From contig NZ_CP042466.1 of assembly GCF_008330225.1 (NCBI RefSeq), positions 186,001 through 250,000 on the forward strand: DNA of 64,000 nt. Reading direction: 5' to 3'. A model generated the notes under the pieces. The model was not told where the DNA came from and searched no databases. It saw nothing but the letters and a program-made list of their open reading frames with translations. Each line of letters opens with the position of its first letter. The stretch's first letter is position 1. Source of the DNA: Geobacter sp. FeAm09 (GTDB lineage: Bacteria; Desulfobacterota; Desulfuromonadia; Geobacterales; Pseudopelobacteraceae). Shown piece after piece: positions 8,680 through 17,076 of this stretch. A program made the position numbers and the translations under genes.

Positions 8680-10161
8680 CTACCGTATCTTCCAGGTGGT
8701 GCCCTGGGCGGAATCGAGCAACTGTATCCCCTTTTCCAGGAGCAGGTCGCGGATCTCGTCGCTTCGCTTGAAATTCTTGGTTTTGCGGGCTTCGGCCCGT
8801 TCTGCGATCAGTCCCTCGATCTCCGCCGGGGAGATGTGGATCTGATCCGCCTTGGCGCTCTTGACCCCCTCCAGCCACGTCGCCGGGCGGCTGCCGAACA
8901 GGCCCAGAACCCGCCCCACCTCGGTAAAACGGTCGCGCGTCCGGGCGATGAGCGCCAGGCCGGCCGGCTCGGGTTCGCCCATTTCCGCGAGGAAACGGTT
9001 GGCGGCGCGCACGGCGTCGAACAGCACGCCCAGGGCCTGGGCGGTGTTGAAATCGTCATCCATGGCCTCGCAGAAACGGGGGATGAGGTTCTCCTGCCGG
9101 TCCTGCAGTTCCAGTCCGGCCCCCGCCGGCGGCTCCCCTGCCGGCACGCCGGCAGGGACGGGATGTGCCGTCAGGACTTCGTCCAGGGCCGCCAGGCAGG
9201 AGTAGATCCGTTCCAGGCCCGCCTGGGCCTCGTCCAGGTTCTGGTCGGAAAAGTCGATGGGTGAGCGGTAGTGGGCCGACAGGATGAAGAAGCGCAGGGT
9301 CTCCGGGTCGAACTTCTCCAGCACCTGACGGATGGTGAAGAAGTTGCCCAGGGATTTGCTCATCTTCTCCGAGTTGATGTTGACGAAGCCGTTGTGCAGC
9401 CAGTAGCGGACGAACTGGCAGCCGTTGGCCGCCTCGGACTGGGCGATCTCGTTTTCGTGATGGGGGAAGACCAGGTCCTTGCCACCGCCGTGAAAATCGA
9501 AGGTCGCCCCCAAAAATTCCATGCTCATGGCGGAACACTCGATATGCCAGCCGGGGCGCCCCTTGCCCCACGGCGACTGCCACCACGGTTCCCCGGGCTT
9601 GGACCCCTTCCAGAGGGCGAAGTCCATGGGGTGGCGCTTTTTGTCCCCCACCTCAACCCGCGCCCCGGCCTTCATCTCGTCCAGGTTGCGCTTGGAAAGC
9701 TTGAGGTAGTCGGGGAAGGTCTCCACGGCATAATACACGTCACCCTCCGACTCGTAGGCGTGTCCCTTGGCGATCAGGGCCTCGATGATGGCGATGATGC
9801 CGCCGATGTGGTCGGTGGCCTTGGGCTCCACCGTCGGCTTGGCCAGCCCCAGACGTTCCATGTCCTCGTCGAAGGCCTGGATGTAGCGGTCGCTGATGGT
9901 GCGGTAGTCCACCCCTTCCCGATTGGCGCGGTTGATGATCTTGTCGTCGATGTCGGTGTAGTTGCGCACATAGGTGACATCGTAGCCGGCATACCCCAGG
10001 TAGCGGTAGATGACGTCAAAGACCACGTTGGCCCGCGCATGGCCGATGTGGCAGTAATCGTAGACCGTTACCCCGCAGACGTACATTCCGGCCCTGCCGG
10101 GCGTGATGGGTACGAAGACTTCCTTTTCACCGGAAAGGGTGTTGTAGACGCGCAGTGCCAT
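8680..10161 (-). CDS. cysS: Cysteinyl-tRNA synthetase
   Basis: A class I aminoacyl-tRNA synthetase of 493 residues that charges tRNA-Cys. It starts [20 protein letters not shown]. The HIGH-type motif is HIGHARANV, the zinc-binding cysteine is in YVCGVTVYD, and the KMSKS loop appears as KMSKSLGN in the sequence [15 protein letters not shown]. The C-terminal anticodon-binding region ends [10 protein letters not shown], typical for CysRS. The ATG at 10161 matches the family start and follows GGGAGCC. The open frame continues far upstream but that stretch is non-homologous. This is an essential housekeeping gene lying between a histidine kinase and an OmpA-family protein. Confidence 0.97.
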   Translation of the reverse strand: MALRVYNTLSGEKEVFVPITPGRAGMYVCGVTVYDYCHIGHARANVVFDVIYRYLGYAGYDVTYVRNYTDIDDKIINRANREGVDYRTISDRYIQAFDEDMERLGLAKPTVEPKATDHIGGIIAIIEALIAKGHAYESEGDVYYAVETFPDYLKLSKRNLDEMKAGARVEVGDKKRHPMDFALWKGSKPGEPWWQSPWGKGRPGWHIECSAMSMEFLGATFDFHGGGKDLVFPHHENEIAQSEAANGCQFVRYWLHNGFVNINSEKMSKSLGNFFTIRQVLEKFDPETLRFFILSAHYRSPIDFSDQNLDEAQAGLERIYSCLAALDEVLTAHPVPAGVPAGEPPAGAGLELQDRQENLIPRFCEAMDDDFNTAQALGVLFDAVRAANRFLAEMGEPEPAGLALIARTRDRFTEVGRVLGLFGSRPATWLEGVKSAKADQIHISPAEIEGLIAERAEARKTKNFKRSDEIRDLLLEKGIQLLDSAQGTTWKIR

Positions 10162-10280
10162 GGTACGGCTCCCATAAGAAAATTTGTTGTTCGTTTTCGT
10201 GCTGCGGCCCGGCACCGGAGGGGCGATATCCGCCCCGCGCCGTCGTATGCCGGAACTCCCGGCGCAGGCCGGGGAAAGGG

Positions 10281-12173
10281 TTACTTCACCACGCTGGGGC
10301 CCTGGGCCGTGAGGGTTACCACGGTTACGCCCCGGCGGTTCTTGCGGCGGCCCTCGGCCGTCTTGTTGCTGGCGACGGGGATGGAGCAGCCATAGGCGTT
10401 GATGCTGATCCGCTCGGGATCGACGTCCCCGTTGTGCAGGATCTGGTTCTTGATATTGACGGCCCTGACCCGGGAAAGGGTCATGTTGTAATCGAACGGC
10501 CCCGTGTAATCGGCATGCCCTTCCACATGGGCGGATACCTGGGGATTCTTCTTCATGAACTCGGCGATCTCCCTGATCTTCGCGTAATATTTCGGGTTGA
10601 TGTCGGCTTTGTCCACCTTGAAGTTGATGACCAGCTTCATCAGCGGTTTTTCGTCGTACACGATCCTGCTGTCGGGGACGGCGGGGCAGTTGTCCGTGGC
10701 GGCGGTAAAATAGCCTGCGCTGGACATGCCTTTTCGCGGCAGGAGCGGCTTTACGGGAACCTCGATCAGTATGGGCGTCCGCTCCGGGGGTGCGGGCGCC
10801 GCTTCCGGTTCCGGCTTTTTGGGTGCCGGCGCGGCAGGGATTGCCGCCGCGGGCGGCGTCGGCCGTACGGGTGCCGTGGCCCGTGGCGGCTCCGGGACCG
10901 CCGGGACGGCAGCGGCCGGGACCGGGACCGGGACCGGAGCGGGAGCCGCCGGAGCACGGGGGGACGGAGCAGGCTGAGCCTGAGCCGCAGGTGCCTTCGC
11001 GGCTCCGGCGGGCGCAGCGGGAGCGCTCCCCGTCGGGCAGCCGTCCTTGTCCACCGGGGTTCCCCAGGGGGTTCCGGGGCATTTGTCCAGATAGTTGGGC
11101 ACCCCGTCGCAGTCGGAATCCAAAAGGGTTACGCCATTGAGTCTGGCGATGCAATCCGTCGTGGCTGTCCCGGGGGGAGGTTCTTTCCGGGCCGCGGCGG
11201 CTGGCGGCTCGACCACGGGTGCCGCGGCTTTTGGTTTTTCCTGGCCGGCCTCCGCCCCTGCCGGGGGCGCGGCGGTTTCTGCCGGTTCCGTGGACCTGGC
11301 CGGGCAGCCGTCCTTATCGACCTTGGTATTTTCCGGCGTTCCGGGGCACTTGTCCAGGTAGTCGGGCACGCCGTCGCCGTCGCTGTCCAGGGGGCAACCG
11401 TTCTGGTCAACCTTGACCCCCGGCGGCGTTCCGGGGCATTTGTCCAGGTAGTCGGGCACACCGTCGCCGTCGCTGTCCACGGGGCAGCCGTCCCGGTCCA
11501 CCTTGATCCCTTTCGGGGTTTCCGGACATTTGTCCAGATAGTCGGGCACGCCGTCCTTATCCGTATCCACCGGCGGCACCCGTCTCAGGTTCTTGTCATA
11601 GCCCAGAAGAAACGACAGGCCGAGGGTCGACTCGAAGTTGCTGCGGGCGGCCATGTCCCGGTACACGAAGATGTGGCGCAGGTCCATCCGCAGCGCCAGA
11701 TAATCCTTGAGGAAGTATTTGACACTGGCACCGTAGTCGAAAAAAGCGCTCGTGGAAGAGGGACTGCCGTCGCCGTTCACGTACATGCCGCCGACGCCGA
11801 CGGCAAGAGAGGGGACGAACCGCTCCCGGGGCAGCAGGGAGTAGAGCGCCTCGGTACGCAGGAGATAGGCGGTTGCGGAGTTTTTGTTCGATTTCAGGCG
11901 GGTCATGGCCACGTCGAGCCCGGCTTCGACCGCCAGGCTGTCGATGGCGTTGCGGCCGATTATGTCGTATCCCAGGCGGATGCCGTAGCTGGGGCTTGCC
12001 TCCAGGTTGCTGTGGCCGTCGAATACGAGCACGCCGACCGCCGGGGTAAGGGAGAGTGAAGGGGTGACGGCGGCGGATTGGCGGGGTGCGCGAAAATCCA
12101 CGACCGCCAGGCAATCCCTGTGTGCGGACACGAACGCGATGCCGAGGAGTATGGATACGATGAACCTGCGCAA
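10281..12173 (-). CDS. OmpA-family outer-membrane protein with thrombospondin type 3 calcium-binding repeats
   Basis: A 630-residue envelope protein. A signal peptide (about residues 1-24) is followed by an outer-membrane beta-barrel-like region to about 195. Three tandem repeats of the type [18 protein letters not shown] come next, with a fourth repeat after a Pro/Ala-rich spacer. The Asp-rich loops are the calcium-binding thrombospondin type 3 pattern. A long Ala/Pro linker leads to a C-terminal OmpA domain that should bind peptidoglycan, with [19 protein letters not shown] as its core. The start is TTG at 12173 with GGAG eight bases upstream. It probably tethers the outer membrane to the cell wall. 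No terminator with a T tract was seen before cysS. Confidence 0.85.
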   Translation of the reverse strand: MRRFIVSILLGIAFVSAHRDCLAVVDFRAPRQSAAVTPSLSLTPAVGVLVFDGHSNLEASPSYGIRLGYDIIGRNAIDSLAVEAGLDVAMTRLKSNKNSATAYLLRTEALYSLLPRERFVPSLAVGVGGMYVNGDGSPSSTSAFFDYGASVKYFLKDYLALRMDLRHIFVYRDMAARSNFESTLGLSFLLGYDKNLRRVPPVDTDKDGVPDYLDKCPETPKGIKVDRDGCPVDSDGDGVPDYLDKCPGTPPGVKVDQNGCPLDSDGDGVPDYLDKCPGTPENTKVDKDGCPARSTEPAETAAPPAGAEAGQEKPKAAAPVVEPPAAAARKEPPPGTATTDCIARLNGVTLLDSDCDGVPNYLDKCPGTPWGTPVDKDGCPTGSAPAAPAGAAKAPAAQAQPAPSPRAPAAPAPVPVPVPAAAVPAVPEPPRATAPVRPTPPAAAIPAAPAPKKPEPEAAPAPPERTPILIEVPVKPLLPRKGMSSAGYFTAATDNCPAVPDSRIVYDEKPLMKLVINFKVDKADINPKYYAKIREIAEFMKKNPQVSAHVEGHADYTGPFDYNMTLSRVRAVNIKNQILHNGDVDPERISINAYGCSIPVASNKTAEGRRKNRRGVTVVTLTAQGPSVVK

Positions 12174-12351
12174 CGATTTCTCCGCCCACAGTTAGAGATT
12201 CAAACTGTTACCATATACTACGTATAGCCACCTACTTTCAACCAAAACCGCTAGTTCGCGCGGTTCGGTTGTCAATTGAAAAAATGTGCGGCCGGAGTTC
12301 CCGCCGGTTTGCAGGCCGCGGCTGGCGACGCATGGACACCCGTTTAAGAAT

Positions 12352-12380
12352 TTGACACCGTACCCCCTTTTTGATATAGA
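12352..12380 (+). promoter_or_regulatory. Sigma-70-type promoter for the DUF3426 gene
   Basis: TTGACA at 12352-12357 and TATAGA at 12375-12380 are separated by exactly 17 bases. The predicted start near 12387 leaves a leader of about 50 bases before the ATG at 12440. It lies in the 266-base gap between two divergent genes. This is the cleanest consensus promoter in the window. Confidence 0.7.
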
Positions 12381-12439
12381 CCATAGAAGGTTCAAGTATT
12401 TAAGTACTGTGCCACCACCTATTCAGCGGGGAGTCGCAG

Positions 12440-13882
12440 ATGATTATCCAGTGTGAACAGTGCTCCACGAAATTCAGGCTCGATGAGGCCAAAGTCAAGG
12501 ATAAGGGCGTCAAGGTCCGTTGTGCCAAGTGCCGGCATGTCTTCACCGTCACGAAACAGCAGGATCTGGAATCCGCGGGCGGCGCCCTGGCCGGCCTTGA
12601 TCAGCCGTTTGCGCCCGGGCTGGATGACGCTTCGACTCCTGGTGCCGCCGTTCGGGAGGAGGGGCCGGCCAGCCAGCCGTTTGCCGCTGGAGACCCTGAT
12701 GATGTCTCATTCGCTCCGCCGGCGGTAGAACCGCCCCCGGCTCCGGCAGGGGCGGCCGATTTCGGTTTTTCCTTTTCGGATGAAGCGGCTGATGCCGCCG
12801 CCGGTCATGAGAAAGCCGCGGCTGCCGCCAACGAGGCCGATTTTTCCGATTTCGATTTCGGGGACGTGGCTGCGGCCACGGCACCGGTGAGTACGCCTCA
12901 GGCCCTTGATTTCAGCGGGGGAGAGCTTTCTGCCGCGGCGCCGGCATCTGCACCGGATGCCGCCGGTTTCGACTTCGGCGATGAAAACCTGTTCGGCGAT
13001 GCCGTTGCCCCCCCCGCACACGAAGAGCCTGCCGAACCGATCTCCTTCGATTTTTCGGTCGATGACTTTGCCGATTCCCTGGGGGCGTCGGAAAAGGCGC
13101 CGGCAGGGAAGGAAGCAGCGAGCGGCAGTGCTGCGGCCAAGGCCGACGAACCCTTCAGCCTGGGGGAAATCGATTTCGGCGACGAGTTGACCTCGGTAGC
13201 CGTGCAGCATGTCAATCCCGAGGAACTCAAGCCGGCTCAGGAGCTGCTTTTTGCCCCCCTGGCCGAAGCGCAGGAAAAGAAAGGCCCCGCCGTGGGAGAG
13301 GGACCAGACGCAGCGGCCTTTTTGTCTACGCAGGATGAAGAGCTGCCGCCGCTTTCCATCTCCTCCCGCCGCAAACAGAGCCCCGTCTTCATGGGGGTGG
13401 CCGCTGCGCTTGCCGTGGCTGCCGTGGCACTGCTGGGTTATGCGGGGTACTCGATGTTCGGCGGGGAAAAGGTGGCAAAGGAGAGCGGGCGCATTACGGT
13501 GCGTGGTATCAACGCCGCTTTCGTCAAGAACAGCACCGCTGGTGAGCTCGTCGTGATCAGCGGCGAGGCGGTCAACGAATTTGCGGGTCCGCGGGCCGCC
13601 ATACAGGTGAAGGGGATGATCTACGGCCCGAACGGGCAGGTGCTGGCAAGCAAGAGCGCCTTTTGCGGCAACCCGCTGACCAGGGAGCAGTTGGCCGGCA
13701 TGCCGCTGGACAAGATAGAGGCGGCCATGGCCAACCAGTTTGGCGATTCGCTGGACAACCTGGAGGTGTCGCCGGGGAAGGCGATCCCCTTCGTCATCGT
13801 GATTGCCAAGGCACCGGCGGACGCCAGGGACTACGGCGTGCAGCCGGCCGGTTCCACGGTGGCCACGGAGAAACAGAAGTAA
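12440..13882 (+). CDS. Zinc-ribbon (MJ0042-type) DUF3426 membrane protein
   Basis: A 480-residue protein of the zinc-finger/DUF3426 family, function not established. The N-terminus IIQCEQCSTKFRLDE and VRCAKCRHVF make a CxxC...CxxC zinc ribbon (residues 4-37). A long acidic, Ala/Pro-rich and phenylalanine-dotted low-complexity region (about 45-310) follows, with repeats like FDFGDE. One transmembrane segment lies near residues 315-335, and a C-terminal extracytoplasmic DUF3426 domain (about 345-480) resembles a fibronectin-type fold. Members are often found in deltaproteobacteria near protein-folding or methyltransferase genes. The zinc ribbon suggests a regulatory or nucleic-acid/protein contact in the cytoplasm; that is inference. 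Confidence 0.75.
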   Translation: MIIQCEQCSTKFRLDEAKVKDKGVKVRCAKCRHVFTVTKQQDLESAGGALAGLDQPFAPGLDDASTPGAAVREEGPASQPFAAGDPDDVSFAPPAVEPPPAPAGAADFGFSFSDEAADAAAGHEKAAAAANEADFSDFDFGDVAAATAPVSTPQALDFSGGELSAAAPASAPDAAGFDFGDENLFGDAVAPPAHEEPAEPISFDFSVDDFADSLGASEKAPAGKEAASGSAAAKADEPFSLGEIDFGDELTSVAVQHVNPEELKPAQELLFAPLAEAQEKKGPAVGEGPDAAAFLSTQDEELPPLSISSRRKQSPVFMGVAAALAVAAVALLGYAGYSMFGGEKVAKESGRITVRGINAAFVKNSTAGELVVISGEAVNEFAGPRAAIQVKGMIYGPNGQVLASKSAFCGNPLTREQLAGMPLDKIEAAMANQFGDSLDNLEVSPGKAIPFVIVIAKAPADARDYGVQPAGSTVATEKQK

Positions 13883-13910
13883 CCGTCCCCCACATGGGCG
13901 GAGGAAAGAA

Positions 13911-13950
13911 AAATGGCCGTGGAGCAATTCCACGGCCATTTCTTCTTTTC
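13911..13950. terminator. Bidirectional intrinsic terminator between DUF3426 gene and slyD
   Basis: A perfect 13-base stem AAATGGCCGTGGA / TCCACGGCCATTT (13911-13923 with 13929-13941) and a 5-base loop, flanked by an A-rich run upstream and TCTTCTTTTC downstream. It sits between two convergent genes and should stop transcription from both sides. Confidence 0.85.
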
Positions 13951-13966
13951 GGGGAGGCGAAAAACC

Positions 13967-14443
13967 CTAGAGTATCTCCACCAGCTTGATGTCAAAGGTC
14001 AGGTCCTGCCCGGCCAGCGGATGGTTGGCGTCGAGGGTGATGGTGGTGTCGGTCACCTCGGTTACCATGACCGGCATCGTCGAGCCGTCCTGGAGAACGA
14101 CCTCCATATGCTGCCCCGGCTCCGGGTTGATGTCGCCCGGGATCTCGCTGCGCTCGATTACGGCCACCAACTCCTCGGCCCGGGCCCCGTAGGCCTCCGC
14201 CGAGGCTATGGCGACCTGGACCCGCTGGCCCGGTTCAAGGCCGATCACGGCCGCTTCGAATTTTGGGATCAGGTGCCCCTCGCCGATGACGAATTCCATC
14301 GGCGCGCCGGCCTGGCCGCCGCATCCGCACGCGTCGTCGCTGCATTCGTCGGCGCCTTTTTCCGAGCTGTCGAATATGGAGCCATCCTCAAGCGTGCCGG
14401 TATAGTGCACGCGAACCTTGTCGCCGTTTTTTGCCTGTGCCAT
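13967..14443 (-). CDS. slyD: SlyD-type FKBP peptidyl-prolyl isomerase
   Basis: A 158-residue FKBP of the SlyD class, a cytoplasmic proline isomerase and chaperone. The split FKBP fold is seen as KVRVHYTGTLEDGSIFDSS at the start and EFVIGEGHLIPKFEAAVIGL, with the insert-in-flap (IF) domain following (about residues 75-130). An unusual loop between strands, ECSDDACGCGG (about residues 33-43), carries three cysteines and acidic residues and may bind metal, recalling the metal-binding tail of enteric SlyD. No His-rich tail is present. The ATG at 14443 is preceded by AAAGGAAAA; a longer in-frame start upstream is less likely. Confidence 0.88.
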   Translation of the reverse strand: MAQAKNGDKVRVHYTGTLEDGSIFDSSEKGADECSDDACGCGGQAGAPMEFVIGEGHLIPKFEAAVIGLEPGQRVQVAIASAEAYGARAEELVAVIERSEIPGDINPEPGQHMEVVLQDGSTMPVMVTEVTDTTITLDANHPLAGQDLTFDIKLVEIL

Positions 14444-14538
14444 GTGTGTTTTCCTTTCGTTGTTTGATTCAGCCATCTGACAGATAGGTGGGGAACAGGC
14501 ATAATCCGTAAGGGCCGATGCATGTATGATGTGTTCGG

Positions 14539-14859
14539 TCAACGCTGCTGCGAGATCAGTTCTTCCAGCGTTCTTCTGAGCAGTGCGGGCTCCTTGCCGC
14601 CGATCTTGACGCGCTTGTGGCGCGAGGTTTCGCCGGAAACGATCTCCACCGCCGATTTGGCGACATGGAACCGCTCGGCCAGGAATTCCCGACAAAGCTT
14701 GTTGGCGGCGCCATCCACGGGCGGCGAGGTCAGGCGGATCTTCAGGGCGTTGTCCTGGATGCCGCATACCTCGTTTTTGGATGCCCGGGGCTGGATGTGA
14801 AGGGTGATGATGATGCCTCCGTCCGTATCGGTACAGAGGGGCGGGTCAGCTTTGCTCAT
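14539..14859 (-). CDS. DUF167 (YggU) family protein
   Basis: A small protein of 106 residues from the ATG at 14859 (113 from the alternative at 14880). The family's conserved core is visible: IQPRASKNEVCGIQDNALKIRLTSPPVDGAANK, then HVAKSAVEIVSGETSRHKRVKI. The function of the family is unknown; structures show a compact alpha/beta fold. It overlaps the end of divIVA by 14 bases and follows yggT-divIVA, an arrangement widely conserved in bacteria near cell-division genes. Translation is probably coupled because no good ribosome site is visible. Confidence 0.85.
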   Translation of the reverse strand: MSKADPPLCTDTDGGIIITLHIQPRASKNEVCGIQDNALKIRLTSPPVDGAANKLCREFLAERFHVAKSAVEIVSGETSRHKRVKIGGKEPALLRRTLEELISQQR

Positions 14860-15298
14860 CGCCGGAGAGCTGACGGGCATGGCTGTCCAGGAGGGCTTTG
14901 AGGCTTATCTCGAACTGAACCTTCTGGCGGCGGACCTCTTCGATGCGGGCCTTGAGGTCGCCCAACTGGCGTTCGGCGTCCATCACGATCCGTTCGGCCT
15001 TGAGCTCGGCCTCGGAAACGATCAGCGCCGCCTCTTTCTGGGCATTGGCTTTCATCTCCTCGGTGATCCGCTGGGCGGCCAGCATGGTTTCGCGGAGGTC
15101 TTTCTCCTTCTCGCCCATCTCGGCCATCTCCCGGTTGTGCCGGGCCTGCTGCTCCTTGAGTTCGTTGTTTTCGCGGATCAGGCTTTCCATTTCCGAGGCG
15201 ATGGATTGCAGGAAGGCGTCCACATCTTCCGGGTCAAGGCCTCCCAGCATCTTGCCTTTGAACTGCTGCTGCTGGATGTCGAGCGGGGTGATCTTCAT
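14846..15298 (-). CDS. divIVA: DivIVA-domain coiled-coil protein
   Basis: A 150-residue protein beginning MKITPLDIQQQQFKGKMLGG, close to the DivIVA/GpsB N-terminal membrane-curvature motif. Residues 18-32 (LGGLDPEDVDAFLQS) complete that domain. The rest is a continuous heptad-rich coiled coil (about 35-140) with many Glu, Lys, Arg and Ala. DivIVA proteins mark cell poles or division sites. It sits six bases after yggT and overlaps yggU, the typical ylmG(yggT)-divIVA order. Confidence 0.88.
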   Translation of the reverse strand: MKITPLDIQQQQFKGKMLGGLDPEDVDAFLQSIASEMESLIRENNELKEQQARHNREMAEMGEKEKDLRETMLAAQRITEEMKANAQKEAALIVSEAELKAERIVMDAERQLGDLKARIEEVRRQKVQFEISLKALLDSHARQLSGDEQS

Positions 15299-15304
15299 CG
15301 CTGG

Positions 15305-15631
15305 TTAACCTCTCAATTTGAGTGACATGCTGGCCGTCATGAGGTACTGGTAGGCGGTATCGAACACCACGATCTGCAGCACGTAGATCAGGGCAAAGGC
15401 CACCAGGGGGGACAGGTCGAGCATGCCGGTGTCGGGCATGTGGCGTCTGATCCTGCGCAGGAGCGGGTCGGTGACGCGGTAGATGAAGTTGACGATCGGG
15501 TTGTAGGGGTCGGCGTTCACCCACGAGATGATTACGCTGGCCAGCAGGATATACTTGTAGATGGTCAAAAGGCCGTTGCCCAGTTCCACGATCTTGGCCA
15601 GCGCCAGGAGTATGTTCGCAAAGAGTACCAC
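15305..15631 (-). CDS. YggT/YlmG family membrane protein
   Basis: A small integral membrane protein of 108 residues with two YggT units. The first hydrophobic stretch includes LLTIYKYILLASVIISWVN followed by the family signature NADPYNPIVNFIYRVTDPLLR. The second segment is LSPLVAFALIYVLQIVVF. A GTG at 15631 preceded by GGAG at eight bases is preferred, because the longer open frame upstream has no similarity to the family. Homologues affect envelope biogenesis and osmotic tolerance. It leads the yggT-divIVA-yggU operon. Confidence 0.85.
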   Translation of the reverse strand: MVLFANILLALAKIVELGNGLLTIYKYILLASVIISWVNADPYNPIVNFIYRVTDPLLRRIRRHMPDTGMLDLSPLVAFALIYVLQIVVFDTAYQYLMTASMSLKLRG

Positions 15632-15734
15632 GTCTGATCGCTCCGTATGGTGCCCGGTCGGCATGATTTTATACGATAAACGGGCTAGAATATGCCTCAA
15701 AGTAGGTGTAATGTCAAAGCAGAAAGACAGATGC

Positions 15735-15763
15735 TTGTCAGGGAACCGCGAGTCTGGTATAAA
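15735..15763 (+). promoter_or_regulatory. Promoter for the inositol-phosphatase operon
   Basis: TTGTCA (15735-15740) and TATAAA (15758-15763) are spaced by 17 bases. The expected start is near 15770, about 50 bases before the ATG at 15820. The first transcribed bases would enter a terminator-like hairpin directly. Confidence 0.6.
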
Positions 15764-15773
15764 CGGTCCGGCA

Positions 15774-15803
15774 AAGGCGGCGCATCCGGGCCGCCTTCTT
15801 TTT
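15774..15803 (+). terminator. Terminator-like hairpin in the leader of the inositol-phosphatase gene
   Basis: Stem AAGGCGGC (15774-15781) pairs perfectly with GCCGCCTT (15790-15797) around an 8-base loop, followed by CTTTTT. It lies immediately after the predicted transcription start and 17 bases before the coding ATG, so it may work as an attenuator or end a very short leader RNA. It could alternatively stop read-through from upstream antisense transcription. Confidence 0.6.
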
Positions 15804-15819
15804 ATGGCGAGGTGTGACG

Positions 15820-16620
15820 ATGAACGAGTACCGGCAGTACCTTGATTGCGCCGTGACGGCGGCCCTGGCGGCGGGAAGCTTTCAGCGCCACCGTTTCGCA
15901 TCCCGTCTGGAGATCGACCTGAAGGGGGACAAGAACCTGGTGACCGAGGTGGACCGAGAGGCCGAGCGGCTGATCGTGGAACACCTCCTGGACCGCTTTC
16001 CGGGCCACACCGTTATTGCGGAAGAGGGGGAGTATCCGCCGGGGGACCCGCAGTTCCGCTGGATCATCGACCCCGTGGACGGCACCACCAATTACGCCCA
16101 CGGCTTCCCCTGGTTCTGCGTCTCCATCGCCCTGGAGGCGCAGGGGGAACTGGCGGCCGGGGTGATCTACAACCCCATGTCCGACGAACTCTTTACGGCC
16201 ACCCGGGGGGGCGGCGCCTATTTGAATGGCCGCCGGTTACGGGTTTCCGCCAATTCACCCATCAGGAACACCCTCCTGGGCACCGGTTTCCCCTACGACT
16301 GCGCCACCGACCCGGCCAACAACTTCGCCAGCTTCATCGCCTTCCAGAAGGCGGCCCGCGGCATCCGCCGGGCCGGCGCCGCCGCCCTGGACCTGGCCTT
16401 TGTGGCCGCCGGCCGCCTGGACGGTTTCTGGGAGCTGAAGCTCAAACCGTGGGACGTGGCCGCCGGGGTCCTGCTGGTCCGTGAAGCGGGGGGGACGGTG
16501 ACCACCTTCGACGGCTCGGCCTATGACGTCTTCAACGACCGCATCCTGGCCACGAACGGCCTGATCCACGACGACATGACGGCCTTGCTTGCCGCAACCG
16601 CCGCGGGAGCCGCCCCATGA
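15820..16620 (+). CDS. suhB: Inositol monophosphatase family protein
   Basis: A 266-residue Mg2+-dependent phosphatase of the IMPase/SuhB family, expected to hydrolyse myo-inositol-1-phosphate or related sugar phosphates. The metal-binding motifs are all visible: IAEEGE, the long signature WIIDPVDGTTNYAHG with the following FCVSIAL, and KPWDVAAGVLLVREAGG near the C-terminus. The ATG at 15820 fits the GAGG site; a GTG six bases upstream is also possible. The next gene starts four bases before its stop, implying coupling. A role as SuhB in antitermination cannot be excluded. Confidence 0.88.
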   Translation: MNEYRQYLDCAVTAALAAGSFQRHRFASRLEIDLKGDKNLVTEVDREAERLIVEHLLDRFPGHTVIAEEGEYPPGDPQFRWIIDPVDGTTNYAHGFPWFCVSIALEAQGELAAGVIYNPMSDELFTATRGGGAYLNGRRLRVSANSPIRNTLLGTGFPYDCATDPANNFASFIAFQKAARGIRRAGAAALDLAFVAAGRLDGFWELKLKPWDVAAGVLLVREAGGTVTTFDGSAYDVFNDRILATNGLIHDDMTALLAATAAGAAP

Positions 16621-16940
16621 CGCGCAAACGGACGGCACTCCTGCTCTCCGCCTTTGTCCTGCCCGGCCTGGGCCAGCTCTACCTTGGCCGCAAGGTGGCG
16701 GGCATCGCCATCATCATGGTGCTCAACCTGCTGCTGCTCCTGGCGCTGTTCGTGGTGCTGAAGGGGCTCGGGCCGGTGATTGCCGCCAAGATGGCCGCCG
16801 GTGCGGTTACGGTCTCGCCCGGCGAGGTGATGGCGGCCCTGGAGGGGGCCTCCGGTTTCGGCAAGGGGCTCTTGGCCGCGTTTGCCCTGGTGTGGGCTTG
16901 TTCCGTTGCCGATGTCCTGCGCTGCCGCGACGGGGAATGA
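16617..16940 (+). CDS. Small membrane protein with TM2-like motif
   Basis: A 107-residue hydrophobic protein with two or three membrane segments (about residues 7-22, 25-50 and 82-98). The first contains LPGLGQLYLGRKVAGI, which resembles the TM2/DUF5683-type small membrane proteins. It starts in an ATGA overlap with the inositol phosphatase and is surely co-transcribed. Function unknown. Confidence 0.7.
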   Translation: MTRKRTALLLSAFVLPGLGQLYLGRKVAGIAIIMVLNLLLLLALFVVLKGLGPVIAAKMAAGAVTVSPGEVMAALEGASGFGKGLLAAFALVWACSVADVLRCRDGE

Positions 16941-16964
16941 TTGCCGGGCGTCCTGTCTTTGAAC

Positions 16965-16979
16965 TGTGTCGTTTACACA
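16965..16979 (+). promoter_or_regulatory. Dyad upstream of the fabH-like gene
   Basis: A perfect inverted repeat TGTGT-cgttt-ACACA lies about 100 bases before the fabH-like start. TTGACA follows at 16989-16994, but no convincing -10 box is seen at the right distance. It may be a repressor site, but the evidence is weak. Confidence 0.3.
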
Positions 16980-17076
16980 ACATTCCGATTGACAAACAGT
17001 GTTATTTTGTGAGAAATTCAGAAAACTTTACTATTGCGGAGAGCAATTGCACGGCACGTGCAACAGCGGGGATATC

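Noticed and set aside
10190-10280. GGGGCG/CGCCCC hairpin as terminator of the OmpA gene
   Set aside because: Short stem and no T tract on the transcribed side.
11330-11560. Regular repeats that resemble a small tandem array or CRISPR
   Set aside because: They are in-frame coding repeats of the thrombospondin type 3 motif with no unique spacers.
16981-17020. Sigma-70 promoter before the fabH-like gene
   Set aside because: TTGACA is present but no acceptable -10 box at 16-18 bases.
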